This document shows positions 17,028 to 25,026 of a stretch of DNA of 64,000 nucleotides, piece by piece. A program made the position numbers and the translations under genes. How positions within the stretch are numbered: position 1 is the stretch's first letter; each line of letters begins with the position of its first letter. Below the pieces are notes generated by a model, which worked only from the letters and a program-made list of their open reading frames with translations, did no database searches and was not told where the DNA came from. The DNA comes from Spartobacteria bacterium (lineage in GTDB: Bacteria; Verrucomicrobiota; Verrucomicrobiia; Chthoniobacterales; UBA10450), in assembly GCA_003169695.1 (NCBI GenBank), contig PNAS01000020.1:1-64000 (forward strand). Reading direction: 5' to 3'.

Positions 17028-18158
17028 ATGAAGAAACTACGCGTGGCGGTCCTGTACGGCGGTCGTTCAGGAGAACATGAAGTTTCGCTTCAATCAGCTG
17101 CGTCCGTAATTAATTACCTGGATCGTGACCGCTTCGAAATCGTGCCGGTAGCCATCGACAAGCAGGGGCGCTGGCATCTCAACGATATTTCTCTGCTGGA
17201 AGGAAAAAAGTCTCTGCCCGTCTTCAAAAACGCGCCGAAAGTCGTGCTTCCACCGAATCCCGCAGATTCGGGTGGCGGTAGCGCGTTGATTCGCTTGGGT
17301 GAAAACGGAGAGGCACGAGGCATCGATGTGGTCTTTCCTGTCATGCATGGACCTCTCTGCGAAGACGGAACGATTCAGGGATTACTTGAGCTGGCCGATC
17401 TTCCTTATGTCGGATGCGGCGTGCTCGCATCGGCTATCGCGATGGATAAGGAAATGGCAAAACGCGTCGTTCGTGACGCGGGAATTTCAATCGTCCCTTA
17501 TGTTTCGTTGAAGCACGAAGTTTGGAAAAAAGAAAAGCAGCAGTTAGCGAAAAGCATTGAAGAGCGGCTAGGCTATCCGGTCTTCGTTAAGCCGGCGAAC
17601 CTTGGCTCCAGCGTCGGCGTGCACAAGGTCAAGGAACCGAGCGGACTCAACGCGGCGCTCGAAGATGCGTTCAACTACGACAGGAAAGTCCTGGTCGAAA
17701 CCGCCGTGAACGCGCGCGAGATCGAAGTGTCGGTTTTGGAAAATCTGGAGGCAGGAGCCGATCCACTGGTGAGCATTCCAGGTGAGATCGACCCGGCGCA
17801 CGAATTCTATTCTTACGAGGCCAAGTATCTCGACGAGAAAGGCGCCGCGCTGATCATTCCAGCGAGGCTTGACCCAGAGGAGACCAAACGCGCGCAGGAC
17901 ATTGGAAGGAAAGCTTTCACTGTACTCGAGTGCGAAGGGATGGCTCGAGTCGATCTGTTCCTCGATCGGACAAGCGGAGAATTTTTCTTCAACGAGCTGA
18001 ATACGATCCCGGGTTTCACTTCCATCAGCATGTATCCGAAATTGTGGGAAGCGTCGGGGATTAGTTACCAGGAGCTTCTGTCAAAGCTCGTCGATCTTGC
18101 GATCTCGCGGCATAAGAAAAAGAAGACGCTCGTGAGAGAGTTTCGGATTGAGAAATAA
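17028..18158 (+). CDS. ddl: D-alanine--D-alanine ligase
   Basis: 376 residues, ATP-grasp ligase that joins two D-Ala for peptidoglycan precursor synthesis in the cytoplasm. Visible are the N-terminal loop LYGGRSGEHEVSLQSAASVI, VFPVMHGPLCEDGTIQGLLE, GCGVLASAIAMDKEMAKRVV, the ATP-grasp segment YPVFVKPANLGSSVGVHKVK, EFYSYEAKYLDEKGAALIIP (omega loop), and the Mg-binding end FFFNELNTIPGFTSISMYPK. The length is that of the family. It is 35 bp downstream of acnA on the same strand. Co-transcription is possible but not functionally expected. Confidence 0.95.
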   Translation: MKKLRVAVLYGGRSGEHEVSLQSAASVINYLDRDRFEIVPVAIDKQGRWHLNDISLLEGKKSLPVFKNAPKVVLPPNPADSGGGSALIRLGENGEARGIDVVFPVMHGPLCEDGTIQGLLELADLPYVGCGVLASAIAMDKEMAKRVVRDAGISIVPYVSLKHEVWKKEKQQLAKSIEERLGYPVFVKPANLGSSVGVHKVKEPSGLNAALEDAFNYDRKVLVETAVNAREIEVSVLENLEAGADPLVSIPGEIDPAHEFYSYEAKYLDEKGAALIIPARLDPEETKRAQDIGRKAFTVLECEGMARVDLFLDRTSGEFFFNELNTIPGFTSISMYPKLWEASGISYQELLSKLVDLAISRHKKKKTLVREFRIEK

Positions 18159-18167
18159 ATCCAGCGG

Positions 18168-18314
18168 TCATAGACCGCCGCTACAACTCTTCCAGCTCCC
18201 GCATTCTCCGAAGCACTTCGACCTGCGAGCCTCCGCGATGAAGGCCGATGCGGCGACGATGAAACTCAACATCGTCAGGTAACGCCAATTCGCGGTAAGA
18301 AACGGTTTGAGCAT
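18168..18314 (-). pseudogene. N-terminal stub of a DUF2071 (YqjF-like) protein
   Basis: From ATG 18314 the minus strand reads MLKPFLTANWRYLTMLSFIV and then becomes Ser/Cys/Arg-rich nonsense, stopping at 18168 inside a small palindrome (GCGGTC-ata-GACCGC). The PFLTA.WRYLTML opening matches the start of DUF2071 proteins (usually about 240 residues), and nothing of the rest is present. Probably a remnant left after deletion. No start signal or regulation is evident. The match is short, hence the modest confidence. Confidence 0.45.
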
Positions 18315-18371
18315 GGTGACCGCCAAGGTGAATCGAGCGCTCCGCGCTCGATACCAAAGAATGGCCCCGAA

Positions 18372-18401
18372 AACATCGCGCGACGGAGCGCGCGATCCAC
18401 C
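18372..18401. repeat. 30-bp palindrome (ATCGCGCG/CGCGCGAT), copy 1
   Basis: AACATCGCGCGACGGAGCGC and the following ten bases form a perfect 8-bp stem ATCGCGCG / CGCGCGAT. The inverse complement recurs at 24994-25023 with one mismatch. It lies four bases beyond the 3' end of the minus-strand gene at 18405, so it may also end transcription. A further palindrome, GAGCGC-tccg-cgCTC, lies 40 bp to the left. Confidence 0.6.
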
Positions 18402-18404
18402 ATT

Positions 18405-20519
18405 TTAGCGCAGCAGCTTCTCGAGCGCGGGATCGGGTTCGGCGCCCAACGAAGTCGCCTTCACGTAATGCCGTTTGGCCTGCTCTTTGGCGGGAGGCTG
18501 GTTTGTGGCGTAGACGACCGCGAGATTGAAGTGCGCATCCGCGTAATCGGGATTCACGGCGAGCGCGTCGAGCATTTCCTTTTCCGCAGCCTCCTGCCAG
18601 CCCTTCTGGCTCGCGGTGATGCCGAGATAATTGTGCGCGGTCGCGCTCTTCGGATTGATCCCGAGCGCTTTCGTCAACTCGGTGACCGCATCGTCATACT
18701 TGCTTTGGCGATAATAAACAATCCCGAGTGTTGTATGCGAAAATTCATCTTTGGGCGCCAGCGCCACCGCTTTTTTCAGGGTCAACTCGGCCGCTTTTAA
18801 TTTGCCAGTGCGGAAATAGACCACGCCCAAATTCGAGAGTGAATAGAGGTTGTTGGGACTCTTCGTCAGGATCTCCTGGTACTGTTTCTCCGCGACGCGG
18901 TACTTGCCGTTATCAAAATTCTCCTTCGCTTCGCGCGCGATTGGCACCAGTTCGTCGGGCACTGCCGGCTTCGCCGTCGTTTGCACTGAAGGGCCAGGCA
19001 CCGAGCCAGAATTCTTCGGAGCGGTAAAACTCGCTTTGAGGGTTGCAGGGTTGCCGTCGGAAATTCCCACGACCGGTTGCCGCAATAGGGCGAGCTCGTC
19101 CGGGGTGAGTTTCGCAACCGGCTGCGCAAGAAGCTCGATCTGCTGATTCAAGGTGTCGGACTTGATCTGCAACTTTTCGAATTCAGCCAGCATGAGTTTC
19201 TTGGCCTGCTCGCGTCGCGCTTCCTCCTGCCGCTCCCGCACCACGATCTTGCGCAACATGTCGTTTTCCTTCGTGAGCCGCGCCGTCTCTTCGGCATTCG
19301 CCCCGGTGAGTTTTACTCTCTCGAGGGCAGTGCTCGCTTCCTCTAGCTGCGAGCGCAGATCCGCCACCGTCACCTCGAACTCTTTGTTCTGCTTCTGGCT
19401 GGCCGCGAGCTGGTGACGCAACAGTTCGAGCTGACGTTTCACGTCCGCTACCTCCTGTTCTTTCTTCGGCTTGTCCTCGCTGATTTCCCGAACGGTCTTT
19501 TCCGCGGTGGCTAGTTTTTGCTTCAAATCGGAATTCTCCGCGACCAGCACCTGCACCCGTTCCTGCGCTTGCTCGGCGTCTTTCAGATCGTTGAGCAATT
19601 CGTTGCGCTCTTTCGTGACCGTCGCGACTTGTGTTTTCGCCTCGGTCAATTTTTCGCCCGCAGCTGCCTTTTCCTTTTCCGCTGCGGCGCGGCCTTCCTC
19701 GGCCGAAGCGAGCGCTTTTTTCAACTGCGCAATTTCCGCACGGAGCGCCTCTTGCGCCTTCGAGCTACCGGCGGTCGCGGAGATTTTCTGGAGCGATTCC
19801 TCCGCCTGGGCGAGCTGGCCACGCACTTCCTTTTCCGCGCCCCTTGTCTTTTCCAGGTCGGCCTGAGCCTTTTCCAGTTTGGAATTGGTTTCCTGCAAAC
19901 GACCGTTCAGGTTCTCCTTCTCTTTTGCGACAGCATCATATTGGGTCCGCGACTTTTGCAGCTCGCCCTGCAACTGATCCACTTTGTCCTGCAGTTTTTT
20001 CGTTGCTTCCTTGATGGCGGAATCCGTCGCAACCGACGGTTGCGGTCCGGCAGGTGGGACTGGCACTAGCACGTCGCTACTCCGTGGCGCGGTTATCTCC
20101 ACGCTCGGTTCCGCGGGCCCGGATTTATCGGGCAAAACAGGAGCGCTGGAGGAAACGGCCGGAGGCGTCGAAGTTGCCGCCAGATCCTTTTGCGTCCCGA
20201 GTTTGTTCTGCACGCGCACGATGTTTTCCCCGATCTTGCGGCTGCGGAAATCGATGATCGCCGGCTGCCAATCCGCGTGGGTTTTGCGCAATTCTTCGAG
20301 CAGACTTCCGGCAAACCGGAATTTTGCGAGCGCGCCCTGGAGTTGATTGTCGTGCTCGAGTTTCTCGCCCTGCTGCGAGGTCATGTAGGCTTTGAGAAAG
20401 ACTTCGCTCGGGTCATCGGATTGAGCGGCCAGTCGCCCAGGCGCGAAGGAAAGACAAAAACCGGCGAACAAAATCAGACCGATTTTCTTCACGGTATCGA
20501 GAAGTCGGACGATATGCAT
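18405..20519 (-). CDS. secreted coiled-coil protein with C-terminal TPRs
   Basis: 704 residues from ATG 20519. The frame opens 28 codons earlier, but the signal peptide (TVKKIGLILFAGFCLSFAPG, cleavage near RLAAQ) fixes this start. After it come a short helical domain (about 40-100), a Pro/Ser/Ala linker (115-165), and a very long coiled coil (about 165-450) rich in Lys/Glu/Gln heptads (KLEKAQADLEKTRGAEKEV and similar). A second linker is followed by at least four tetratricopeptide repeats from about 560 to the end (YRVAEKQYQEILTKSPNNLY, NLGVVYFRTGKLKAAELTLK, YDDAVTELTKALGINPKSAT). It is probably a periplasmic scaffold. No enzymatic motif is visible. The family seems to be common in this phylum but its role is unknown. 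Confidence 0.8.
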   Translation of the reverse strand: MHIVRLLDTVKKIGLILFAGFCLSFAPGRLAAQSDDPSEVFLKAYMTSQQGEKLEHDNQLQGALAKFRFAGSLLEELRKTHADWQPAIIDFRSRKIGENIVRVQNKLGTQKDLAATSTPPAVSSSAPVLPDKSGPAEPSVEITAPRSSDVLVPVPPAGPQPSVATDSAIKEATKKLQDKVDQLQGELQKSRTQYDAVAKEKENLNGRLQETNSKLEKAQADLEKTRGAEKEVRGQLAQAEESLQKISATAGSSKAQEALRAEIAQLKKALASAEEGRAAAEKEKAAAGEKLTEAKTQVATVTKERNELLNDLKDAEQAQERVQVLVAENSDLKQKLATAEKTVREISEDKPKKEQEVADVKRQLELLRHQLAASQKQNKEFEVTVADLRSQLEEASTALERVKLTGANAEETARLTKENDMLRKIVVRERQEEARREQAKKLMLAEFEKLQIKSDTLNQQIELLAQPVAKLTPDELALLRQPVVGISDGNPATLKASFTAPKNSGSVPGPSVQTTAKPAVPDELVPIAREAKENFDNGKYRVAEKQYQEILTKSPNNLYSLSNLGVVYFRTGKLKAAELTLKKAVALAPKDEFSHTTLGIVYYRQSKYDDAVTELTKALGINPKSATAHNYLGITASQKGWQEAAEKEMLDALAVNPDYADAHFNLAVVYATNQPPAKEQAKRHYVKATSLGAEPDPALEKLLR

Positions 20520-20635
20520 GTGCGGTTGGGTTGCAATGCGGTCTGCATCGCCAGGGAAAGTAGAGCGCCTGCCGTGCCACCTTGCCTCGCTTTGCCTTTG
20601 CAATCCAGAATCTAAAATCTAGGTTCGAACGCGAC

Positions 20636-20711
20636 GGTGGCCGTAGCTCAATGGTAGAGCTCCAGATTGTGATTCTGGCTGTTGCGGGTTCGAGTCCCGT
20701 CGGCCACCCCA
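20636..20711 (+). tRNA. tRNA-His (anticodon GTG)
   Basis: Complete cloverleaf. The acceptor stem GTGGCCG pairs with CGGCCAC, with an encoded extra G at -1 (20636) opposite C73, the histidine identity element. The D arm contains AGCTCAATGGTAGAGC, the anticodon loop TTGTGAT carries GTG, the T arm is GCGGGTTCGAGTCCCGT, and CCA is encoded (20709-20711). Confidence 0.97.
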
Positions 20712-21059
20712 ATTCCATTTTCGATTTTCGATTGCGGATGCCATTACAACCCTCAGACGGCGTGGCACGTCCGGTTTTTTGGCTCCGCATTCTTCGCGAC
20801 GAACAGCTCAATAATTGCGAGAATCTGCGAAAGTTGCTCGTTGGCTGTGAAATTATCGCCCCGCTAGATGGCATCGATCTTCTCGCGGCGTAAGAGATTT
20901 CGTGTTGGGACAAACGGCCGATTGGGCCGCATTGCCATAGCCAGTCGAATCTTTCATTCGGCAATGGCATGAACCGAGCTATAATAAGGCTCTCCGCAGC
21001 TCCAACCGATCGAAGTTGCTCCGGCAGCTGCTTCCGCGAACAGCGCTTCGCTCAAAAAT
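20712..21059. other. 348-bp spacer between tRNA-His and desaturase
   Basis: No gene is recognised. A 51-codon frame (20740-20895) exists but has neither family resemblance nor a ribosome binding site. No integrase or tRNA-derived direct repeat was found that would mark the tRNA as an attachment site. The last part presumably holds the desaturase promoter. Confidence 0.4.
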
Positions 21060-22013
21060 ATGATTTCCCGTTTTCCCATCCATCGCATCAACTGGACGAC
21101 CAGTTCGTTTCTCATCGGCACGCTCGCGCTTACGCTCACGGCGGTTCCACTCTACCTCTGGCATTTCGGGCTCGACTGGTTTCAGGTCGCGCTTTTCTTC
21201 CTGATGTTCCTGGGTTGCGGGTTCAGCATCAGCCTTGGCTATCACCGGCTCTTCTCGCACATCACTTTCCAGGCGGCGTGGCCGGTGCGGCTCTTCACGC
21301 TCGTCTTTGGCGCGGCCGCTTTTGAAAACTCGGTTCTCATGTGGGCGAGCGAACATCGCCGCCATCACAAGCACGTCGATCACGATGATGATCCCTACAG
21401 CATTTCGAAAGGTTTCTTCTTCGCGCACATTGGCTGGCTGATTTTCAAACTGAATCCAACTGAACCCTACGACAATGTGGCGGACCTGCAGAGAGATCGA
21501 CTGGTTGTCTGGCAGGATCGATACGTCCAATGGATTGCCGTAGGAATGAGCTTTGTTCTTCCGCCGCTGCTTGGTTTCTTATGGAATGGATGGAGCGGTG
21601 CGTTGGGAGCTTTTCTTCTCGCGGGCATCGCGCGGATCGTCGCTTTGCAGCACTGCACCTTCTTCATCAACAGCGCCTGCCACGTTTTTGGCCGCCAGCC
21701 TTATTCCACGAAATGCAGTGCGCGGGATTCCTTTATCATGGCGCTCGTTACCTTCGGCGAGGGCTATCACAACTATCACCATGAGTTTCAGCACGATTAC
21801 CGGAATGGCGTGAAACCATGGAACTTCGATCCTACCAAATGGATCATCTGGAGTTTTTCGAAGCTTGGTTTTGCGCGCAATTTGCGGCGAGTCGCCCAGG
21901 ACAAAATCCTCCTGGCGCAACAGCGCAGGAAAGCCGAGATCGATTTCGACAATGCGGGCGATGCTCCAAGCGGTGAAGAACAGAGCGTTGCGTTGGCGCG
22001 GGTGAAGTTTTAG
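21060..22013 (+). CDS. membrane fatty-acyl (delta-9 type) desaturase
   Basis: 317 residues. Di-iron integral membrane desaturase that introduces a double bond into acyl chains, adjusting membrane fluidity. The three histidine boxes are present: HRLFSH (62-67), HRRHHKH (99-105) and HNYHHEF (about 240-246). Extra conserved His are LQHCTFFINSACH and GEGYHNYHH. Four transmembrane helices are arranged as two pairs (17-35, 41-60, about 160-180, 185-205). The pattern is that of the stearoyl-CoA/acyl-lipid delta-9 group. The electron donor is not encoded nearby. It is monocistronic, followed by a repeat. Confidence 0.93.
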   Translation: MISRFPIHRINWTTSSFLIGTLALTLTAVPLYLWHFGLDWFQVALFFLMFLGCGFSISLGYHRLFSHITFQAAWPVRLFTLVFGAAAFENSVLMWASEHRRHHKHVDHDDDPYSISKGFFFAHIGWLIFKLNPTEPYDNVADLQRDRLVVWQDRYVQWIAVGMSFVLPPLLGFLWNGWSGALGAFLLAGIARIVALQHCTFFINSACHVFGRQPYSTKCSARDSFIMALVTFGEGYHNYHHEFQHDYRNGVKPWNFDPTKWIIWSFSKLGFARNLRRVAQDKILLAQQRRKAEIDFDNAGDAPSGEEQSVALARVKF

Positions 22014-22066
22014 CGCCAACCAACGAAAGCGGCGATGCACCTGGAGCCGGGCGAAGCGCGGCCCAC

Positions 22067-22190
22067 TGTCATCCTGAATCGCGCAGACGATGAAGGATCG
22101 CTCAACTGCAAATTTGAGCGTTCACTCATTCGTGTGGCAACGATTGCAACTGAGAGGTCTCTCGTTCGCCGCCGCGACCTCGGGATGACA
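22067..22190. repeat. 124-bp inverted-terminal element (TGTCATCC family), copy B
   Basis: Begins TGTCATCCTGAATCGCGCAG and ends ACCTCGGGATGACA, the same terminal inverted repeat as the copy at 13896-14011. Interior blocks (GAAGGATCGCTC, GAGAGGTCTCTCG) are related but diverged. It occupies the gap between the convergent desaturase and BNR-repeat genes. Confidence 0.7.
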
Positions 22191-22230
22191 CGTTGGCGAC
22201 CCGTTGTCACCTCGCGATAGCCTTAAGGTG

Positions 22231-24957
22231 CTATCGCGTGGTAATCCCTTCGGCGATGTCGACGTGGAACGTCTCTTTCACCTTCGTTTTTCCGTAGCTC
22301 AACTCCGCAGTGTAATCGCCGCTGGGGTAAAGCTTCTTCGGATCATCCCCACCATACTTTGTCAGGACATCTTCGGTCGGACGCAGATCCCAGTTTAATC
22401 GGGTCATTCCCGCCACGCCAGGAGCCTTGAGATTCGCGACCGGCTGGCCAGCGGCGTTTGCGATTGAGATTTTGATTTCGTCTCCGCTAAACTCCTTTAC
22501 CCAAACAGTGAAAAGGGCGCCCTCGGGCGGATTCTGGCCACGGTAAACGCCTTTGCCATTCCAGTCGGAGAACCCCAGCGGGGCGTATGAACCGATCGCG
22601 GACGGAACGCTGAAAAGATGAACGGGTTTCGCGGCGATCTCGGGCGTAAACTCACGCAGCGGGCGCGTGTCGTCCAGAATACCGATACTTCTGCCGTGCG
22701 TCGCGATCACGAGATCGTTTGTGCGCGGATGGATTTGGAGATCGTCCACGCGAACAGCCGGCATGCTCCCGATTTTTATCCAGTGCGCACCTTGATCGAA
22801 CGAGGCGAACAGCCCGAAGTGCGTTCCTGCATAGAGCAAGCGCGGATTCACCGGATCTTCACGCACCACTTCCACCGGCGCATAAGCTGGCAAACCCTCG
22901 CCCACGACGCTTTGCCAAGTCTTTCCGCCGTCCGCCGTGCGGACGATCATCGGCCGATCGTCGCCGAGGCGATATGCGTTTAATGCCACATAAGCAACGT
23001 TCGCATCCTTTGCTCCCAGTTCTATTCGCGAAATCCACTGGCCGCGAGCTGGTTCAGGCAGATTCGCCGTTAGCTCGGTCCATTTGCCGCCATCGTTTTC
23101 AGTCACCCAAAGCCGGCCATCATCGGTACCGGCCCATAAGAGCCCGGGCTTGACCGGCGATTCCGCGAGTGAAAAGACAACGCCGTAATTCTCCGCGCCG
23201 CTCCCATTGGCATTCGTGCGCGCGGGATCGTTGTGGGTGAGATCGGGACTGATGACCGTGTAGTGCTCCGCGCGGTCGGTCAGGCGGAAGACCTGATTGC
23301 CGCCAAGATAAAGCACCCCGGGTCTGTGCCGGCTCATCACTAAAGGCGAGTTCCAGTGGAAGCGATACCGCGCCTGGCCTTCCGGGGCTTCGGGCCGGAG
23401 CTGACGCAGCTCGCCCGTGCGCAAGTTGAACCGATGCACGGCTCCGCCTTGGTTGTCGCCATAAAGCGTGTCACGATCCGTTGGATCGAACAGAACATAA
23501 AATCCATCCGCGCCCGTGAAAGGTGTCCAATCGGAATTGCGAATACCTTCCTTGCTCTGCACCGCGCTCGGACCGACCCAGTTCGAGTTATCCTGGAGTC
23601 CCCCAGCGATGCGATAGAACGGACGATTGTCATCCAGGGAAATGCGATAGAATTCGCCCGCGGGAATTCGGTTGAGATGCTCCCATCCCTTGCCGGCTGC
23701 ATAACTTTGGTAAACGCCGCCATCGGTTCCAAGAAGCAGGCGCTGACAAACCGGCAGTTTTGGGGGCTTGCCCTTATCTTCGGGTTTTGGGGGCTTCGGC
23801 ACAGGCACACTGCCGGGTTGGATCGCGAACGCGTGACAATCAGGGTGAATTTTTTCGGATAAATCCTCGCGAAAATTCTTGCCGCCATCATCCGAAACCA
23901 GCAACGCAAGTCCAAGAAGATAGACGCGCTTGTCGCTCGAGGGATCGATCCGGATCTGACTGAAATAAAACGGCCGCGGATCGTAGTCGCTCATGCGAGT
24001 CCATTTTTCGCCGCCGTCCTCGGAGCGAAAGACCCCGCCGCTTCTGCTGTGAATATCAGTAAGCGTGCCATTGCCGCCTGCGTCGCTTTGCACCACCGCC
24101 ATCACCACCTTTGGATTAGCGGGCGTGACCGCGAGACCGATGCGACCCGTTTGCGCAGGAAGACCGCCGCCGAGTTTCTTCCAAGTCGCGCCACCGTTAG
24201 TGCTCTTGAAAATCCCGCCCACGTCCTCGCCACCAGTGAAGCTCGGACCGCAACTAAATCCCCAAGGCGCACGTTGCCGCGCATAAAGAGCGGCGTAGAC
24301 GATCTCTGGATTGGAGGGATCGAAAGTGACGTCTCCACAGCCGACACGAGCCGCGTGCGGCGCAGCCGCTTGCAATATTAGTTTCCAATTTTTTCCGCCA
24401 TCCGTCGTCTTGAAGAGTCCGCGCTCGCCGCCATCCGCCCACAAGTGGCCGACCGCGGCAACGTAGGCGATTTCGGGATTCGTCGGATGAACGATGATGC
24501 GAGCAACCGTGCGGCTTTCCTTCAAGCCGACGTTCTGCCATGTGCCACCGCCATCCGTCGAACGATAGACGCCATTGCCCCACCCCGAAGAATTTCGATC
24601 ATTCGCCTCGCCCGTCCCCACCCAGACAACGTCGGAATCCGATGGCGCGATAGCGACCGCACCGATGGATTGCACAGTTTCTTTGTCGAATATTGGATCG
24701 AATGAAACGCCATTGTCGCCGGTCTTGAACAGTCCGCCCGTCGCGAGCCCCACGTAGAAAAGAGCCGGATTGCGCGGATCGATCGCGATGTCGGAAACGC
24801 GGCCGCCCATCACGGCCGGGCCGATGGCGCGAACCTTTAGGTTCTTGAAGAGGACATCGGTGAGTTGTGGCGGCGGTGGATTGTCTTGCGCCCGTGCGGG
24901 CAAAACGGACAAAAGAATGAGCGAGCCGACGAGAAGAAAACGAAGCGAGGCGAGCAT
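22231..24957 (-). CDS. secreted BNR-repeat (sortilin/VPS10-like) beta-propeller protein
   Basis: 908 residues from ATG 24957 (a TTG three codons earlier is possible). The signal peptide is MLASLRFLLVGSLILLSVLP with cleavage after ARA. The mature part is a beta-propeller with at least six Asp-box (BNR) repeats of type S-x-D-x-G-x-x-W: STDGGGTWQNV, TTDGGKNWKL, STNGGATWKKL, SEDGGEKWTRM, ENDGGKWTEL and TADGGKTWQSV. The last 150 residues form a separate beta domain. The early IGPAVMGGRVSDIAIDPRNP is the usual start of this widespread secreted family, often misannotated as glycosyl hydrolase. No sialidase catalytic triad is evident, so a binding or scaffold role is as likely. It is co-directional with the M28 peptidase upstream. 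Confidence 0.85.
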   Translation of the reverse strand: MLASLRFLLVGSLILLSVLPARAQDNPPPPQLTDVLFKNLKVRAIGPAVMGGRVSDIAIDPRNPALFYVGLATGGLFKTGDNGVSFDPIFDKETVQSIGAVAIAPSDSDVVWVGTGEANDRNSSGWGNGVYRSTDGGGTWQNVGLKESRTVARIIVHPTNPEIAYVAAVGHLWADGGERGLFKTTDGGKNWKLILQAAAPHAARVGCGDVTFDPSNPEIVYAALYARQRAPWGFSCGPSFTGGEDVGGIFKSTNGGATWKKLGGGLPAQTGRIGLAVTPANPKVVMAVVQSDAGGNGTLTDIHSRSGGVFRSEDGGEKWTRMSDYDPRPFYFSQIRIDPSSDKRVYLLGLALLVSDDGGKNFREDLSEKIHPDCHAFAIQPGSVPVPKPPKPEDKGKPPKLPVCQRLLLGTDGGVYQSYAAGKGWEHLNRIPAGEFYRISLDDNRPFYRIAGGLQDNSNWVGPSAVQSKEGIRNSDWTPFTGADGFYVLFDPTDRDTLYGDNQGGAVHRFNLRTGELRQLRPEAPEGQARYRFHWNSPLVMSRHRPGVLYLGGNQVFRLTDRAEHYTVISPDLTHNDPARTNANGSGAENYGVVFSLAESPVKPGLLWAGTDDGRLWVTENDGGKWTELTANLPEPARGQWISRIELGAKDANVAYVALNAYRLGDDRPMIVRTADGGKTWQSVVGEGLPAYAPVEVVREDPVNPRLLYAGTHFGLFASFDQGAHWIKIGSMPAVRVDDLQIHPRTNDLVIATHGRSIGILDDTRPLREFTPEIAAKPVHLFSVPSAIGSYAPLGFSDWNGKGVYRGQNPPEGALFTVWVKEFSGDEIKISIANAAGQPVANLKAPGVAGMTRLNWDLRPTEDVLTKYGGDDPKKLYPSGDYTAELSYGKTKVKETFHVDIAEGITTR

Positions 24958-24993
24958 GGCGGTCAATATCGCGCCAAGAAGCGTGGAGGCAAA

Positions 24994-25023
24994 GGTGGAT
25001 CGCGCGTTCCGTCGCGCGATGTT
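24994..25023. repeat. 30-bp palindrome (ATCGCGCG/CGCGCGAT), copy 2
   Basis: GGTGGATCGCGCGTTCCGTC with the following ten bases is the inverse complement of the element at 18372-18401 with a single mismatch (T for C in the loop). It sits directly at the 3' end of the peptidase gene (stop at 25027), the same gene-end position as copy 1. Confidence 0.6.
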
Positions 25024-25026
25024 TAT

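Noticed and set aside
20636..21059. tRNA-His 3' end as an island attachment site
   Set aside because: No second copy of the tRNA 3' end and no integrase were found in the window.
22231..24957. Annotation of the BNR-repeat protein as a glycosyl hydrolase or sialidase
   Set aside because: Asp-boxes are present but the Arg triad and nucleophile pattern of sialidases cannot be found; only a propeller fold is supported.
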